A stretch of DNA of 64,000 nt from Macrocystis pyrifera (GCA_031763025.1 JASSKH010000016.1:5876054-5940053); one strand, 5' to 3'. Shown: positions 46,101 to 54,137, counted from the stretch's first letter. Translations and numbers: made by a program. The notes: generated by a model from the sequence alone, not told the origin.

Positions 46101-49100
46101 AAACGGCCGGACACACGGGTCGACGTGCCGCCCAGAACCCATGTTCTGCCGTCGACGCCATTTGTTAAGGTATTACCTGGTAGTCTCTTGGGCTACTGGT
46201 AAAATCTTATCCAATCACCTACCCAAGATACGCAAGCCTTGTAACAGTGGGCCGTTTTGTTGTGGGGTCAGGCGTCATGGTCGACGACAAATAAAGATTT
46301 TGAAGAAGAACCTTGCACCGCGTCGGAAAACAGCTGAGGAGGGTTGCAGCTGGCCTTTCGATGGGTCTACGGGGAAGGCCCGAAATGCTGTGACAAGCCG
46401 ATGGCTAAGATGTACAGGTATATCAGTCAGGGCCAAGACGTGTGAAAAATCTACGCAACCACGCCGTGTTTCATGTGTCTCAACACCTTAATATTCTTAG
46501 TTTCCCCTTGGTTCTCTCCTTCTTCAGGGAAATGTTTTATGCGTGATCAACGTTGAAGTAAGCGCATGCTGCACATTCTTCGGTGGACCAAACGAAATAA
46601 TGAGAGTGTCTACGGCATTACTCGTCTGCCATGTGCTCTAAGGTGCACACTCGAGATCTGGTGGCGCTAGAGGGTCGTCTCTCTGAGCAAGGGGGCCAGC
46701 TTCAGGCGGTGGGGACGGACTTGGCGGCGCTGCAGCGGAACATCGCGGAGGAGAAGGGAGACATCCAGGTGCGGCGGGATGAGATGTAATAAACTGTCGG
46801 GGCCACGATCTGGTACACGCGGGAACGCGTCAACCCCTTCCCTTCGCTGTTAATCGCGTCTCATGGCGCGAGCTTATGATGACATAACGCGAACGAAAAA
46901 TGCGTGACACGGTAGGGGTGCCACTATACATTTATGAAGATTCCCGTTTGAGGAGGTTTCTGTATTCTTTCAAGACCCACGGTCGGTACTTTAAGACCAA
47001 AGGTCGGGTTTTTCTTTAACGACCAACCACACGCTCGAACCCGACGATGAATCCGACGCCCTCTATATTATCAGGAAAGGAACGAATCATATTTGCAGCA
47101 CCAAACGATGTTGGGTACAGTAGTTCCTCAGCCGAGATGCCCCGTCATTTCGGCCGAAAATGTGCTATCCCTGTCGTATAACAGCACCCGCCAACACCGC
47201 GTAGCCACCCTCACACACTGAGCACTTACAGCAGGTTCTACTTACGCGCTTTCGAACGTGTTGAAAGCTCTCTTGACATCGTACTCTATGGGCACTTGGC
47301 TTCTACTAGACCGCGTTGAGAGAGCTCTCGAAGGGTTCTATTAGTTGTTGCGCGGTGCTTGGTCCTGTGGGCGTGTCAGTTGAACGTAGCGTCTGGCCTT
47401 TGCACCCCCCTCCCCTGCGGCGCGTTTTGCGAATGCGCGTTGTAGGAATGGCGTATTGAAGGGAGCAGACGCGAGCAAGAGCTGGAGAGGGAAGTCGTCG
47501 GCCTGAAATCACGCCTTGCGATTCTGGAAGAACGGCGCAAGGATAGCCTTGAAGATAGTAAAATACGCCAAAAGGTAGGTGGGCCCTTTCGGCGGTTGAC
47601 GTGTCAGCGCGAGCGCGCGCGCGCGCGCGCGCGGGGGGGTGTACGGGCGTACTCGTTGTCACGCATGGCGAGCAATCCCACGGAAGGAGTACCCCTTTCA
47701 GGCTCAGTAATATCTGACCAGTTGAGCTCCTCAAGCTAGGCTAGCTGCAATGAGTATACCAGATGTCGTGTATTTTCACAAGTATGATTGTTTTCAAGAC
47801 TACAGTAGTAGCCCATAGAAATGTTGGTCGGGTTGCGAGAACAAACTTACTTCGAAGCCTTGTTTCGGATGATACATTGAGCTTCTCATGTCACGGTCTC
47901 AGATCAAAAGCTTTTCCCTTTGTACAGTGGGATTGCTCTGGCCGTAGCCGTAGGACGCGGGGGACGGGGCGGGTGGGGGGGGAGGTGTACTCATGTCATG
48001 CGTGGCCGTAGTCGTATGACCGTAGACCTTCGCATCCCTACAATGCCGGGGCGGAGCACGTCGGGTTTCCACCGACAAGGCAGCCATTGCTTGCACCAAG
48101 CGTGAAGCACTGTGGGGTGTTGCGCGAGTAGCATGAAGGATGAGCTGCATCTTACTAAAGAACCGCTTTTGAGGCGGACTTGCCATGGATGACAGCTTCG
48201 ACTGAATTGATTTGTTTTCCGGTGTAGCCACTTCCTGAGACAGCAATGGTTATACTATGTATCTGCTTCGTGGGTGTCTTGCTATATACCTGGTACACAC
48301 TACGCATATACGATCATTCTCCTTGTGCGGAGGTAAGGTTCTTCACCCCGCTCAAAGGATCTAACTCGACCGCCAGCCGTGGTCACCGCAAAAAAAGACG
48401 AATAAATGTGAAAAACGGCACCCGGGTTGTCTAGCTCACGCAATGAGCGGCGTGTTTTACGGCGTCGTCGCCAACCAACGCCAGCCCAGCCTGTAGATAT
48501 GTAGGTATAAAAGAGGGAAACGTAGGGGTAGGGGCGTATGAAATTAATTATTTAACGACTCGAGCTTGGTGCGGATGAATTAGTTTAGGCAAAAGAGGGA
48601 AAATATTTGGCGATGGAGGGGTGGGTGATACAATAAACGACGTGTGGTCAACGAAACTGAAGGGCCAACGCGTTGCCGTGCGTAACCATTTCAAGTTTAG
48701 CAGTACCTGCGAATGCGTGGCACCCACCGTACCCGCGAATGCGTCGCGTCCATGGCAGACGGTCCATACAGAAACTACCGTGCAGCGCCGTTCCCGGGAC
48801 AATGCATACAGCAAAGTGCGATGAACCATCTCGTAGTCTGGGTATATCACGAGTACAATTGTGGCGGAAAAGCGCTAAACAAGGCGCTAAACAAGCGCTT
48901 CTCGAACAAGCCTCGTGCAAAGTCCTTGAGGCATCATCGAATCGGCAGAGTCCATCCGCCTGGCGCCATGACGTGTTTGGTCGCTGCTATGGTCCCATTC
49001 GCTTAGAATATGATAATTGTTTACTCCGCGCTATCGAACCGGGAGCTGATGCCTCCTGCATGAAATTTTGGCAGTGAGTATTGCTCTTCACTATCTCAAC

Positions 49101-52038
49101 CTGGAGCCGCCCCTTTCACGAAATGTTGACATTGCTGCTGCTTCTACAAAAGGCACAGGACGAGCAAATACAGGCGCTAAGCCTGAGGATCGGGACGTCC
49201 TACGCCTCGCAATCCAGATGCGATTCGTCGCTCCTGGCCGAGGTGGGCAAACAATCACCGATCATGAACTTGATTGCGCTTGAGTGCGTTTTGAACGAAA
49301 GCCGGAATAATTAAGCCCACAGCTTTGAGGCATTTTTCGTGCTCACGGTTGTTGTGTTTTTTTTTAAATGTTCAAATAACGATATACCGTGACTGTGCAC
49401 GTACGTGCGAAGATGTGGCACTCACTCACCTACCGTCGGAGGGGTCCCCATCGTGAATGATTTCAGTGCTGCAATACGCACGTAGGTAGCGCATGCTCCA
49501 CCGTCTCGTGTTTTCTCATTCAACTTCGTCTCCACGCTACTCGTACGCATTTACAGTATTTCTATTGACGCTTCAGAGGGGAAACGCGAGTTAAGGCGAT
49601 TGCTTCTTCAGTAGAGTTCACCACGACAACGATGGTTGAAGACGCTGTGTACGAGAAAAAAAGGCCCAAATGATGCAAACCAATGGTTGATTGGGTTTGA
49701 TTAACGATGTACTTCTCGGGTTTCAGGGTTAGTTCTATTCGTCTCGTGCACAGTTACAGTAGTGAGCCCCCAACCGTAGTTGTGTCGAGTTGTAGCATCA
49801 GTGGTGAGCTATAAGGTACCTTCGGAGGTACTCATTTAGTGCCCGGACTGAGTAATAAGACAGACGACGCGCGCAATGTACTATAGGGGATGATGCTACA
49901 AGCAAATTCTGAATGACCGAGGGCTCCTCCGTGGAGGAACTACTGTACATCCAGCACCGTTGGAATGATAGTGTAATAAATCGTTTCTTATGCGACGTCT
50001 GCACGCGACGCATGGGATTGCACATCTCGGGGAGGGGGGTTAACCATCCATTTCTTCTCAAAGAGTCAGTCAGGGGTGGGTGAGGCGTGATACACGTACG
50101 TAGTACGGAGTTGCTGAAGGGCGAAGCCTCAAAATGTGTACCAGTACACAGAAGGAGCACCCCCTATGTACCGCTGTAGCATATGCCTCAGGCGCGCTGT
50201 ACACGTGCTCACACTACTAATAGACGGTTGCTTAGCCCGAGGCCCCTGTCGTGTCGTGGCACGCGTCCGCCTCACCTGGGTCTCAAAAGGGTTAACTTAG
50301 AAAAACCCCCTTCGGGATCCCGATATAGCGACCAAAAGCAACGATTGACAACTTTGGCTGGTGTCACCAACCGTCTCATGGTATATAGGAGCAGCGTGAG
50401 TGCCCAGCACTGCGAGAAGGACCGTGCTGTGCCCGTGCCGTACGCACTCTTTGCATTCAACCATTGTAATTCAGACACCAACCACTGTACCAACCCCCCA
50501 ATCACGCAGTGGCCGTTGCTGTAAGCGTCTAGTTTGTATCGTCATTTGTTCGCCCTCCCAAGAGGGACAAATGTGTGTCCCCCCTCCTCCGCGCCCCCGG
50601 TGTGTACCCGACTGTAGGTTGAAGCACTTCGGGCGTCTCAAGGCGAGCTAGAAAGCCGCCTTGCCCCACTCCTCCTTCACCACCAAGCGTTAGCCCGCGA
50701 CGAAGAGGCGAGTTTGTATTGACCGCTGTTGGGTAGAGCGTGTGCCAGTTTCTATTGTTTCGTATGTTTTTTGTGCCACGTTTGGCCCCTTCGGCTTCGT
50801 TCCGCGTTAGCAGGTACGAGTTTTCAGTTCGGAAAAAATCGTCGGATCATCAGCACAACAACCTTCTTCTTGTAACTTACTGCAGTCAAATCGCGGTCAG
50901 CGCTTGGTCGTCCTGTTGCTCTCCTCGGTGCCGTTCGGTGCCACCGCTTTCTCCTGAATTTTCGCTGGTCGAGAGAGCGCACACCAATCGGTAGACCACG
51001 CATGTACCAAGGCTTACAGTAGTATGTGTTAATAGTACACCACATCGACGAATAAGAGCTTTTCCCTCGAGGTTCACACGAAACGCAAGAAAACGAAGCT
51101 ATGCCGAGACTGGCTTAGGACGTACTCTGCCTCACACGATCATCATATAGGGGTTTGCCCGAGAGACGAGCTTCTTACGTGGTGTCGACCTCTGTGCTAC
51201 GATAAAAGTCGCGGCACCCTACGTCTACTTTTAAGGCCCCTTACCCGGCAGGGAACTATATACCGCGCCTACAGTATTAAGTCGATTTCGAGAGACATTG
51301 CAAGCTAAGCCCGACGCCTCATTCTGTCTCGTGCAGCAGTTGGTACGTGTACGACCAATATTTTCGTAAGACACAAATGGGGTTCCAGCGACATTGGATA
51401 CAGCAGTTTCGCCAGTTGAGGAGAGTGTCGCCAGTCCCAGTGAGAGTTCGGCCAAAGACGTGTCAACCCTATTGCAGCACATGTCTGTCGCGTGCTGTAC
51501 CGCACTGCTCAGCAACATGCATGTTGGGTGTATCCCGCGTGGCAGACTCCCACTGACACACAGCAGTTGTTGTCACGATTTTGTGTTTTCAGCCGTCACG
51601 TATGTTGGTTCATGAGGAAAACGCCGTCGACACCCCACCCCGCCCTGCTTACAACTATTTACTTCACCACTGCTCGTGTTGCCCCCCACCCGACCGGTTC
51701 GAACCCCTGCACAGGCCTATTTCCTGGAGGAGGTGGAACGATTAGAAAGCCGTATCATCGAGGCAGAGATTCAACGAGAAAACGATCGCCCCTCTGTAGG
51801 GACAACAACAGCCGCAGCCGCAGATGCTGATGATGCGGCTGGCAGTCTTGACGGGGCTACCCGTGCACTGCTGTTTCCGAAGAATGGTGACCGGCCTAGT
51901 GCCGGGGGCGCGCCGCTGCTTACGGCAGAGATCCGGCAGACGCTTGAAAGACACAAGGATAAAATCAGGGCGGAAGCCGTGGCGTCGCTCCTGAGTCGTC
52001 GAGAGCACTTGGAAGCCCTTAGACAAATGAGTTTGTAA
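22626..52038 (+). CDS. Giant tail-fibre-like membrane protein with S74 chaperone domain
   Basis: Hand-built gene of about 29 exons, about 1,850 residues. Exons: 22626-22880, 23329-23390, 23777-24041, 24656-24938, 25727-26178, 26715-27062, 27261-27332, 30558-31031, 31119-31211, 31447-31656, 31960-32255, 32966-33185, 33658-33883, 34417-34635, 35573-35647, 35903-36056, 36415-36563, 36864-37007, 37079-37242, 38403-38587, 40649-40738, 41539-41631, 43313-43417, 45682-45840, 46643-46768, 47446-47574, 48228-48332, 49153-49242, 51715-52038. All are open between AG and GT and almost all phases match; the joins 13/14 and 19/20 and exons 2, 3, 9 are least sure. Order: signal peptide, beta-rich shaft repeats, S74/ICA domain, coiled coil, one TM helix, coiled tail. 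Inferred role: a trimeric cell-surface or wall-contacting fibre whose C-terminal chaperone drives trimer folding. The only eukaryotic relative I know with ICA plus coiled coil plus TM is MYRF, which lacks the signal peptide and shaft. Confidence 0.75.
23329..24041 (+). CDS. Fibre gene exons 2-3 (tentative)
   Basis: Exon 2 (23329-23390) follows TCTCGTGCAG and ends CCCAG-GTAACG. Exon 3 (23777-24041) follows a T-run acceptor (TTTTTTTTAAG) and ends before GTGAGC. Together they keep frame from exon 1 (phase 0) to exon 4 (phase 0). The translated part GALLEAPGGKTDGD resembles the shaft repeats, but the region is less regular than later exons, so this is a model and not a firm call. Confidence 0.4.
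24174..24310. mobile_element. 137-bp MITE-like inverted repeat
   Basis: CACATTGTGGGCGTAAAA at the left faces TTTTACGCCCACAGTGTG at the right, with TTGTGGAGA / TCTCCACAA further in. It lies in fibre-gene intron 3 and interrupts no exon. Confidence 0.65.
24656..27332 (+). CDS. Fibre gene exons 4-7: beta-rich shaft repeats
   Basis: Exon 4 (24656-24938) begins GGGALLIHPN and contains GLSLEGGPG. Exon 5 (25727-26178) has GSDVRIETRGKWGGVYL. Exon 6 (26715-27062) has DRVLVSGANGARVTSATG and GGYLNLTG. Exon 7 (27261-27332) has GFTPGASATVFIPQQ. The alternating hydrophobic/polar strands with Gly turns are like phage fibre shafts. The phase chain is 0 to 1, 1 to 0, 0 to 0, 0 to 0, each consistent. No cysteine-rich or enzymatic motif is seen. 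Confidence 0.65.
24990..25110 (+). mobile_element. LINE 3'-end fragment with C-rich tail, copy 1
   Basis: CTCCGTCTCGAAAGGGATGC and GCAGCAAATGAGTACGCG are followed by C-rich sequence (25060-25105). It is the last 80 bases or so of the poly(C) LINE family, in intron 4. There is no C tract on its 5' side. Confidence 0.6.
27333..28420. other. Fibre-gene intron 7, first part
   Basis: A (CTG)n run lies at 27709-27731. No exon could be supported between exon 7 and the LINE that follows. Opposite-strand Gln/Ala frames come from the triplets. Confidence 0.45.
28421..29500 (+). pseudogene. Poly(C)-tailed LINE, degraded 5'-truncated copy
   Basis: Conceptual translation from about 28425 gives VGQMDAVLTDSHLDTRIK and VPKLEYAGELWE, the region after the RT palm, then a charged stretch. 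After a frame change (29000-29050) comes RVRVGDLDLPERTKWY and the Cys/His cluster CPCGKAIESRTHIVEEC. The 3' end CAAATGAGTACGCA is followed by 14 C. It matches the better copy at 54133-55244 and has extra stops. It lies in fibre-gene intron 7. The long minus-strand frames here are antisense shadows of it. Confidence 0.8.
29800..30033 (+). mobile_element. SINE-like poly(C) retroposon (family P2), copy 1
   Basis: It runs from CCGCCTCCAAAACGGTTCTT to CATGCATGATAACGAGTAC and then about 17 C. An inverted relative lies at 47972-48187, a truncated one at 33910-34018, and a remnant at 44655-44765. It is too short to code for anything. The terminal GAGTAC plus C run is shared with the LINE family, so the LINE may mobilise it. 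Confidence 0.65.
30034..30225 (+). mobile_element. LINE 3' fragment between two C tracts, copy 3
   Basis: AATATATGGAAACAACGTAA starts directly after the C run of the preceding P2 element. The fragment ends ACAAATGAGTACG, followed by about 62 C (30164-30225). Confidence 0.8.
30399..30537 (+). mobile_element. LINE 3' fragment between two C tracts, copy 4
   Basis: Thirteen or so C precede TAATGAGCGCCCAAATGTTG. The fragment ends ACAAATGAGT and about 20 C follow. The C tract runs into the TATTTTTGTGTAG acceptor of fibre exon 8 at 30558. Confidence 0.8.
30558..33185 (+). CDS. Fibre gene exons 8-12: shaft repeats
   Basis: Exon 8 (30558-31031, 158 codons, phase 0-0) starts VCLRANNSVLRVSTATVA, a fibre-like strand series, and has GAFVADADVVEIRARL. 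Exon 9 (31119-31211) is tentative. Exon 10 (31447-31656) has GISTTLAASRRLTLRAGG. Exon 11 (31960-32255) has SQSIVLRAGAGIVLEAPQ and then a Gly/Ser linker (SSGGGGSGGGG). Exon 12 (32966-33185) has HISIEEDRIRVCVGGAKK and GNGLSLEVVGSASLL. Donors GTGAGT, GTAACT, GTAAGT, GTGAGC and GTGCGA. Between exons 11 and 12 another frame (32638-33015) is open but lacks the shaft pattern. Confidence 0.65.
33658..34635 (+). CDS. Fibre gene exons 13-14: shaft repeats
   Basis: Exon 13 starts after GGGCGCAG at 33658 (EVLLSSSNQTTVYSPGG) and ends either at 33879 (donor GTAGGT, phase 0) or at 33883 (GTCGGT, phase 1). Exon 14 (34417-34635) follows CCCCCGTGCAG and needs phase 1, reading SLLYVTNATQ and AHITVGSSGNSAVAVL. 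Either the weaker donor is used or a small exon between them was missed. The intron holds a P2 retroposon within G tracts. Confidence 0.6.
33895..34109 (-). mobile_element. P2 retroposon fragment flanked by poly(G) on both sides
   Basis: About 14 G (33896-33909), then a 109-bp fragment (CACTCATGCCATGCATGGTC ... GCTTTCAGA), then about 91 G (34019-34109). On the minus strand it is a P2 fragment with C runs at both ends. Gly- and Pro-rich frames across it are homopolymer artefacts. Confidence 0.8.
34867..34971. mobile_element. MITE of about 110 bp (GGGGGACC family), copy 2
   Basis: A diverged member flanked by TA on both sides, with core TGTATAGGTTTTCGCG. Lies in fibre intron 14. Confidence 0.6.
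35573..37242 (+). CDS. Fibre gene exons 15-19: shaft repeats
   Basis: Exon 15 (35573-35647), 16 (35903-36056; LLLELASSPGRIVGDAAG), 17 (36415-36563; TTFLIESTGAGVVQLLSG and IANAIVLSSRPG), 18 (36864-37007; GHSHWVMSQAGDK) and 19 (37079-37242; TTQSLILTTDVSRRPG) chain with phases 1-1, 1-2, 2-1, 1-1, 1-?. Donors GTAGCG, GTGAGA, GTGTGA and GTGAGA. The exon 19 end is not settled because exon 20 needs one carried base while the best donor (GTACTA) gives none. Confidence 0.6.
37484..38012. repeat. Pentamer satellite (GGTTC/GGGTC)n with palindromic end
   Basis: About 70-90 tandem GGTTC units (37560-37960) are framed by GGGTC units, with a GTTTCGTTCGTTTCGTTC interruption near 37650. The right side ends GGGTCAGGTGACCCGACCC. 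All frames stay open on both strands because a 5-bp unit is read as 5 codons per three repeats. It is not a gene. It lies in fibre intron 19. Confidence 0.9.
38265..38380 (+). mobile_element. LINE 3' fragment between two C tracts, copy 5
   Basis: CCCCCCCCC precedes CGGAACGGTGCTCTATTTCG. The fragment ends AACAAATGAATATG followed by C-rich sequence that leads into the acceptor of fibre exon 20. Confidence 0.7.
38403..38587 (+). CDS. Fibre gene exon 20: pre-chaperone G-x-G-T repeat
   Basis: The exon encodes a stretch ending GFGTGPTGARVTIGGALVAEQ, which matches the GIGT-x-x-P-x-A-K-L-x-V-x-G motif found just before S74 chaperone domains in phage and bacterial fibres. It ends phase 0 before GTGTGT and joins the chaperone exon directly. 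The acceptor lies at the end of a C-rich tract; the exact first base (38403 or 38406) is uncertain. Confidence 0.7.
39290..40360. other. Fibre-gene intron 20, partly repetitive
   Basis: Contains A/T and C/G homopolymers and a block around CCCATGGCCTATGAA that recurs near 45270. No exon needed: exons 20 and 21 join directly in the S74 pattern. Frames on both strands are composition artefacts. Confidence 0.4.
40343..40640 (+). mobile_element. LINE 3' fragment between C tracts, copy 6
   Basis: A run of about 15 C (40344-40358) precedes AACATGGAGAAGTTTGGTAT. The fragment includes part of the LINE frame (GAAAACG... GTAGGAACGGTGCTCC) and ends CAAATGAGTACG, then TTTTCCCCCCCC and further C-rich sequence ending at the acceptor of fibre exon 21 (40649). 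Confidence 0.8.
40649..43417 (+). CDS. Fibre gene exons 21-23: S74 / intramolecular chaperone domain
   Basis: Three phase 0-0 exons make about 96 residues. Exon 21 (40649-40738) has LSDEGMVRDIDEL and AMEAMRQ, matching SDERLK-x-DI and the following helix. Exon 22 (41539-41631) has MNVVSFGWTKEAS and QLGLIAQQ, matching R-P-V-x-F-x-W and IGLIAQE. Exon 23 (43313-43417) starts VEKEASPSLVW and has GRKAVSYSRLLATLVAAFQ, matching VEKVFPELV and G-x-KAVDYS-x-L-x-x-LLVEA. The catalytic Ser is present (LSDE), but the residue five on is Val, not Lys. This family folds trimeric beta-fibres; many members then cleave themselves off. Here trimerisation without cleavage is inferred. Confidence 0.85.
42326..42428. 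mobile_element. MITE of about 105 bp (GGGGGACC family), copy 3
   Basis: TTACGGGGGACCATAGTAAA at the left and its near reverse complement (TTTACTGTGGTCCTCCGTAA) at the right, with TA on both sides. Lies in fibre intron 22. Confidence 0.85.
42769..42873. mobile_element. MITE of about 105 bp (GGGGGACC family), copy 4
   Basis: Same termini with TA flanks but inverted relative to copy 3, 340 bp away in the same intron. The core ACACAAAAACCTATATATTC is the complement of that in the other copies. Confidence 0.85.
43650..43790. repeat. GGGTC/GACCC inverted pentamer array
   Basis: GGGTCGGGTCGGGTCGGAT on the left faces CGACCCGACCCGACCC on the right about 60 bp away, in fibre intron 23. Related to the arrays at 11.4 and 37.5 kb. 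It is preceded by an AT-rich GAATTGAAT-type tract (43585-43645). Confidence 0.75.
44655..45060. repeat. P2 remnant plus CACTCGGCCGAGTG repeat, copy 1
   Basis: 44655-44765 resembles the P2 3' half on the minus strand (TTACAATGCCGGGACGGAGC). 44769-45060 matches 52168-52450, including GCTCGGCCGAGTGACTACCC, a CATGG block and GGCATCATCATACCC. In fibre intron 23. No coding. Confidence 0.6.
45682..47574 (+). CDS. Fibre gene exons 24-26: coiled coil
   Basis: Three phase 0-0 exons. Exon 24 (45682-45840) HLDRLVSEERKAWDNRLEAV; exon 25 (46643-46768) LVALEGRLSEQGGQLQAV; exon 26 (47446-47574) ELEREVVGLKSRLAILEERR. About 138 residues with heptad-like Leu/Val/Ile spacing and many charged residues, continuous with the last S74 helix. 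A trimeric stalk between the chaperone and the membrane is the natural reading. Confidence 0.75.
47972..48187 (-). mobile_element. P2 SINE-like retroposon, copy 2
   Basis: On the minus strand it runs from CCATGGCAAGTCCGCCTC through GGTTCTTTAGTAAGATGC to CATGACATGAGTACACCTC and eight C. Lies in fibre intron 26. Confidence 0.65.
48228..48332 (+). CDS. Fibre gene exon 27: transmembrane helix
   Basis: The 35-codon phase 0-0 exon contains AMVILCICFVGVLLYTWYTL, a 19-20 residue hydrophobic helix, followed by a basic residue (LR). Acceptor TTTTCCGGTGTAG and donor GTAAGG are strong. The topology would be N-out, C-in given the signal peptide. Confidence 0.8.
49153..52038 (+). CDS. Fibre gene exons 28-29: cytoplasmic coiled tail and stop
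   Basis: Exon 28 (49153-49242, 30 codons) has AQDEQIQALSLRIGTSYA. Exon 29 (51715-52038) starts AYFLEEVERLESRIIEAEIQ, passes an Ala/Asp-rich linker and ends TLERHKDKIRAEAVASLL ... MSL with TAA at 52036-52038. Both are phase 0. A further possible exon (about 51371-51470, SPVEESVASPSESS frame) lacks matching phase and is left out. Confidence 0.65.
49243..51714. other. Fibre-gene last intron
   Basis: About 2.5 kb with an ACCAATGGTTGATTGGGTTT block at 49680 that recurs at 56605 and 57865. No transposon with clear ends and no additional exon that keeps frame. Confidence 0.4.
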
Positions 52039-52167
52039 CTTTTATTCCTTTGGGATATTTCAGAGGTGATGTTCAATAGATAGTCCTTCACAAGTGACCC
52101 CGCGATAAGAGAAAACATTATATAAGGGGCGTCAAGTTTCTTCTCACCATTGACTGTTGGTACAGCA

Positions 52168-52450
52168 GTAGGGGGTCACTTTCGGTCCTTTCTGTTTCCG
52201 CCGCTAAGGGCCACTCGGCCGAGTGAATACCCTGCTGCTCTGCAGTCTCGAGTTTCTATGCCTCGTGGTTCCGCGGTATGCACCGCCATGGGGTTGTTTT
52301 TTACGCTGTGCCAACAAAACACATTCAAGTCCAAGTTTGAGTTACAGGAGGTTCAGAGTCACTCGGTCGAGTGGCTTGAACTCGGTAGTAAAAATCGTGG
52401 CATCATACCCCCCCCCCCCCTACGGTGGTACCAGTCCATTCTTGCCCGAT
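52168..52450. repeat. CACTCGGCCGAGTG repeat, copy 2
   Basis: Contains CCACTCGGCCGAGTGAATAC and CACTCGGTCGAGTG, both palindromic, and ends GGCATCATACC followed by 14 C. It pairs with 44769-45060. It lies just downstream of the fibre gene stop. Confidence 0.6.
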
Positions 52451-53039
52451 ACTGGCTGTAAGGGGCCGGTGCCAACTCCCATAAGGCATGTTGGTATGTA
52501 CGGGACCTCCAATTCCGATCGTACTATTAAGGGGATCTCTTAGAAGGGGCCACCTACTACTCTATACCAGGTACGTACAACAACACTATATTGCTCAACT
52601 CGATCGACATGAAGCGAGCACGAGAGTGGACTGTAGAGGTTTGGCTATTCGCGAAACCGCTGCATACATACTGAGAAACCATCCTTGGCACGCGCGCTTG
52701 CTTTGTTAGCGGGGCGGGGCGCGGGGTGGGGCTGCCGTGTGCTGCGTTGCATACGATTTTGATGGTTGTCGTGAGGCATGCGATGCTTTGTCCTATACCT
52801 ACCGATGTCTGGGACCATTGTTAGCTGCCTTCTCTCCTTTGTACCCCACTAAACCTGTACTATTAATAGAATCCTATACTGTCTACGTTCGTCTATCCTA
52901 TTGGTATCACTGGGTTTGCCATCCGAAAAATGTGCGGCATGAGCTTGAACGATGCTCACCCAGAAGCGTTAAACATTCCCTGAAAGAAGAAGAAACCCAA
53001 GGTAAAACATGCACCAATCTCGATAATGTAAGCGGGAGG
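52451..53039. other. 3' flank of fibre gene, nothing recognised
   Basis: A GTACGTACC/TACCAGGTAC motif occurs near 52566. No gene or repeat otherwise. Confidence 0.4.
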
Positions 53040-53680
53040 GAGGGTCTGTGCACCTCGACAGTTCATATAATACCTGGTAGATATTTTCGAGGAGGAGGAC
53101 GAGGAGGGGTATCTTCACCACGAGACTTCCTGGAATACCTGGCAGGCGTATTTCAGGAGGGTGGGGGGGGGGTCTGTTCGCCGTGATATTGCAGATATTA
53201 CCCGGCAGGCGTTGTTTCGGAGGGGGGGTCTGTCCACCGCGAGAGTTTATGTAATGCCTGGCAAACATATTTGAAGAGAGGGGGTTGGTCCACCACGAGA
53301 GCTCGTGCATTGCCTGGCAGGCATAGGTCACGAGGGAAGGTCTGTCCACCGTGAGAGCTCATGCAATACCTGGCACTGATTTTTCGGAGGGGGGGAGGTC
53401 GATGGACCACGAGAGCTCTTATAACACAGGCGTGTTTCGGGATGGGGGGTCTGTGCAGCGTGACAGCTCATACCGAATGCCTGGCAGAAATTAGTTTGAG
53501 GGCGGGCTTCGTCCACTTTGGGACCTCTTGTACTGCCTGGTAGACATGTTTCAGGCGGGAGGGGGGGGGGGTGTCTGTCCACCGTGAGAGTTTAAATAAT
53601 ACCTGGCAGGGTTTTTTAGAGGGGGGGGGTTATGCCCACCGCGAGAGCTCATACAACACCTGACAATATTGTTGTTCATG
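53040..53680. repeat. Diverged minisatellite, about 60-bp period, about 10 units
   Basis: Units follow the pattern CTGTCCACCGTGAGAGCTCA, TGCAATACCTGGCAGGC, then ATATTTC and a G run. Unit starts (CCTGGCA/CCTGGTA) fall near 53070, 53138, 53198, 53257, 53313, 53370, 53479, 53536, 53600 and 53658. Pro-rich frames on the minus strand are artefacts of the G runs. Confidence 0.8.
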
Positions 53681-54081
53681 ACTACGCCTGGTACGGGTAG
53701 ACCAAGTGCCTTAAGTACGAAGTCCTCACGACTTGTCCCCGCCAAGCTCCCAAGAAATGGTAAATACTATTAGTACTCTTACGAGTATATACAACATATA
53801 CATGCTACGATGGGGGGGGTGCCTATTATTTTTTGTTCTCTGTCTGAGGCTCTTCACTAAACCTTTATGTACTGCAGTGTATATACATACCATGTATACC
53901 TAAATTATCCTCTAATTCCAAGTATTTTGTCCCCACGACAGGAGTGCAGTCCTTAAGGCCTCAAGGGATTAAGGAGCTCTATAACTCCACCCACAACCTG
54001 ACCTTGAGAAACATGAAAGTACAAGCCGACGAACTTTGCCATGCACGGCCTACAGTAGGTATACGGGGTTTGCCCCGATAA

Positions 54082-54132
<51 letters not shown>

Positions 54133-54137
54133 CGTAC

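Noticed and set aside
51337..51600. Extra fibre exon before the last one
   Set aside because: Two alternative frames are open, but neither matches the phase 0 boundaries of exons 28 and 29.
53040..53680. CRISPR array
   Set aside because: Units are diverged along their length, there are no unique spacers of constant size, and the setting is eukaryotic.
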